Below are positions 44,692 to 44,948 of a DNA stretch of 44,948 bases, in pieces. The position numbers and the translations under genes were made by a program. Position 1 is the stretch's first letter; every line of letters begins with the position of its first letter. This stretch comes from Nitrosospira sp. (GTDB taxonomy: Bacteria > Pseudomonadota > Gammaproteobacteria > Burkholderiales > Nitrosomonadaceae), in contig JACDGV010000021.1 in NCBI GenBank assembly GCA_013821425.1, positions 1 through 44,948 on the forward strand. The letters are read 5' to 3'. A model generated the notes under the pieces. It made no database searches. It was not told the DNA's origin and was given only the letters and a program-made list of their open reading frames with translations.

Positions 44692-44948
44692 GATTAGATA
44701 ACCTTTTACATTATAATGCTTGATGAGTCTCTAGCTCTTTTTTTATGAATGATAACGTCCTTTATCATTCATAAAACTTGTGGTGAAAGGGACCCGTTTT
44801 GCTACACTTTAGAACTTATCTTAGTCGGCCCTGAAATACCCTCTGATCCCGCATAAATATTGGGTTTTGGGGTATTCAAAAGGGGTGGAATTTGCCAGAA
44901 TTAAGGTTCTTACCCCCTGATTTCTGGTGAATTCTGATGAAGCCAAAG
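44692..44948. other. Non-coding end of the window
   Basis: No gene recognised. Contains the 13-bp inverted repeat described separately and G/T-rich sequence near 44870-44930. An adjoining gene or element may start beyond the window. Confidence 0.4.
44742..44775. repeat. 13-bp perfect inverted repeat
   Basis: TTTATGAATGATA (44742-44754) and TATCATTCATAAA (44763-44775) with 8 bases between. No T-run follows on either strand, so it is not an obvious terminator; an operator for a dimeric regulator or an element end is possible. Confidence 0.65.

Overview
The window looks like a chromosomal segment of an ammonia-oxidising betaproteobacterium of the Nitrosospira/Nitrosomonas type. The housekeeping order (gmk-rpoZ-spoT, dusB-fis-purH-purD-hemF, ubiK-comM, amgK-murU-pepP-ubiH) and the character of the proteins are betaproteobacterial. 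The genus is inferred from general resemblance and was not tested by a search.

Layout. 1-0.9 kb is an insertion-sequence graveyard: an IS3 tail, a 5'-truncated IS481-type transposase and an IS6-type remnant. 1.0-5.1 kb is a minus-strand accessory block. It holds a well-expressed-looking 75-residue peptide gene with its own promoter, a stand-alone HExxH peptide-modification enzyme (alpha-ketoglutarate/HExxH beta-hydroxylase type), a small uncertain ORF, and a large secreted HExxHxxGxxD metalloprotease with duplicated Cys-rich modules. I read the first two as a candidate RiPP (ribosomally made, modified peptide) locus; this is the most novel content of the window. 5.1-6.4 kb is an IS200/IS605 remnant interrupted by an intact-looking IS6 element. 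6.4-8.0 kb carries several small unknown genes.

8.0-32.5 kb is mostly conserved core: thioredoxin-2 (trxC), guanylate kinase, RNA polymerase omega, the (p)ppGpp synthetase/hydrolase, cobalamin methionine synthase (metH, convergent with spoT), a frameshifted and truncated P-type ATPase, a DUF445 membrane protein, the ComM helicase, the ubiquinone accessory factor UbiK, the AmgK-MurU peptidoglycan recycling pair, PepP, a ubiquinone-ring hydroxylase carrying an odd insertion, DusB-Fis, the two last-stage purine genes purH and purD, and aerobic HemF. A tight set of small ORFs with strong ribosome binding sites sits next to metH at 15.9-16.3 kb.

32.6-38 kb begins at tRNA-Ala(CGC) and is accessory: a retropepsin-like protein overlapping an HNH nuclease gene, small unknown genes, an IS5 remnant and a solitary OLD-type ATPase/Toprim protein that is a probable defence gene. 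38-42 kb holds a BASS-family transporter with a methyltransferase, a glyoxalase-fold gene broken by an in-frame TGA, a ubiquitin-like/Mut7-C protein and tRNA-Lys(CTT). 42.1-44.9 kb is accessory again, with a decayed IS3 element inserted in a membrane-protein gene and several unexplained inverted repeats. A terminal-repeat-like sequence there matches the end of the IS481 element at the start of the window.
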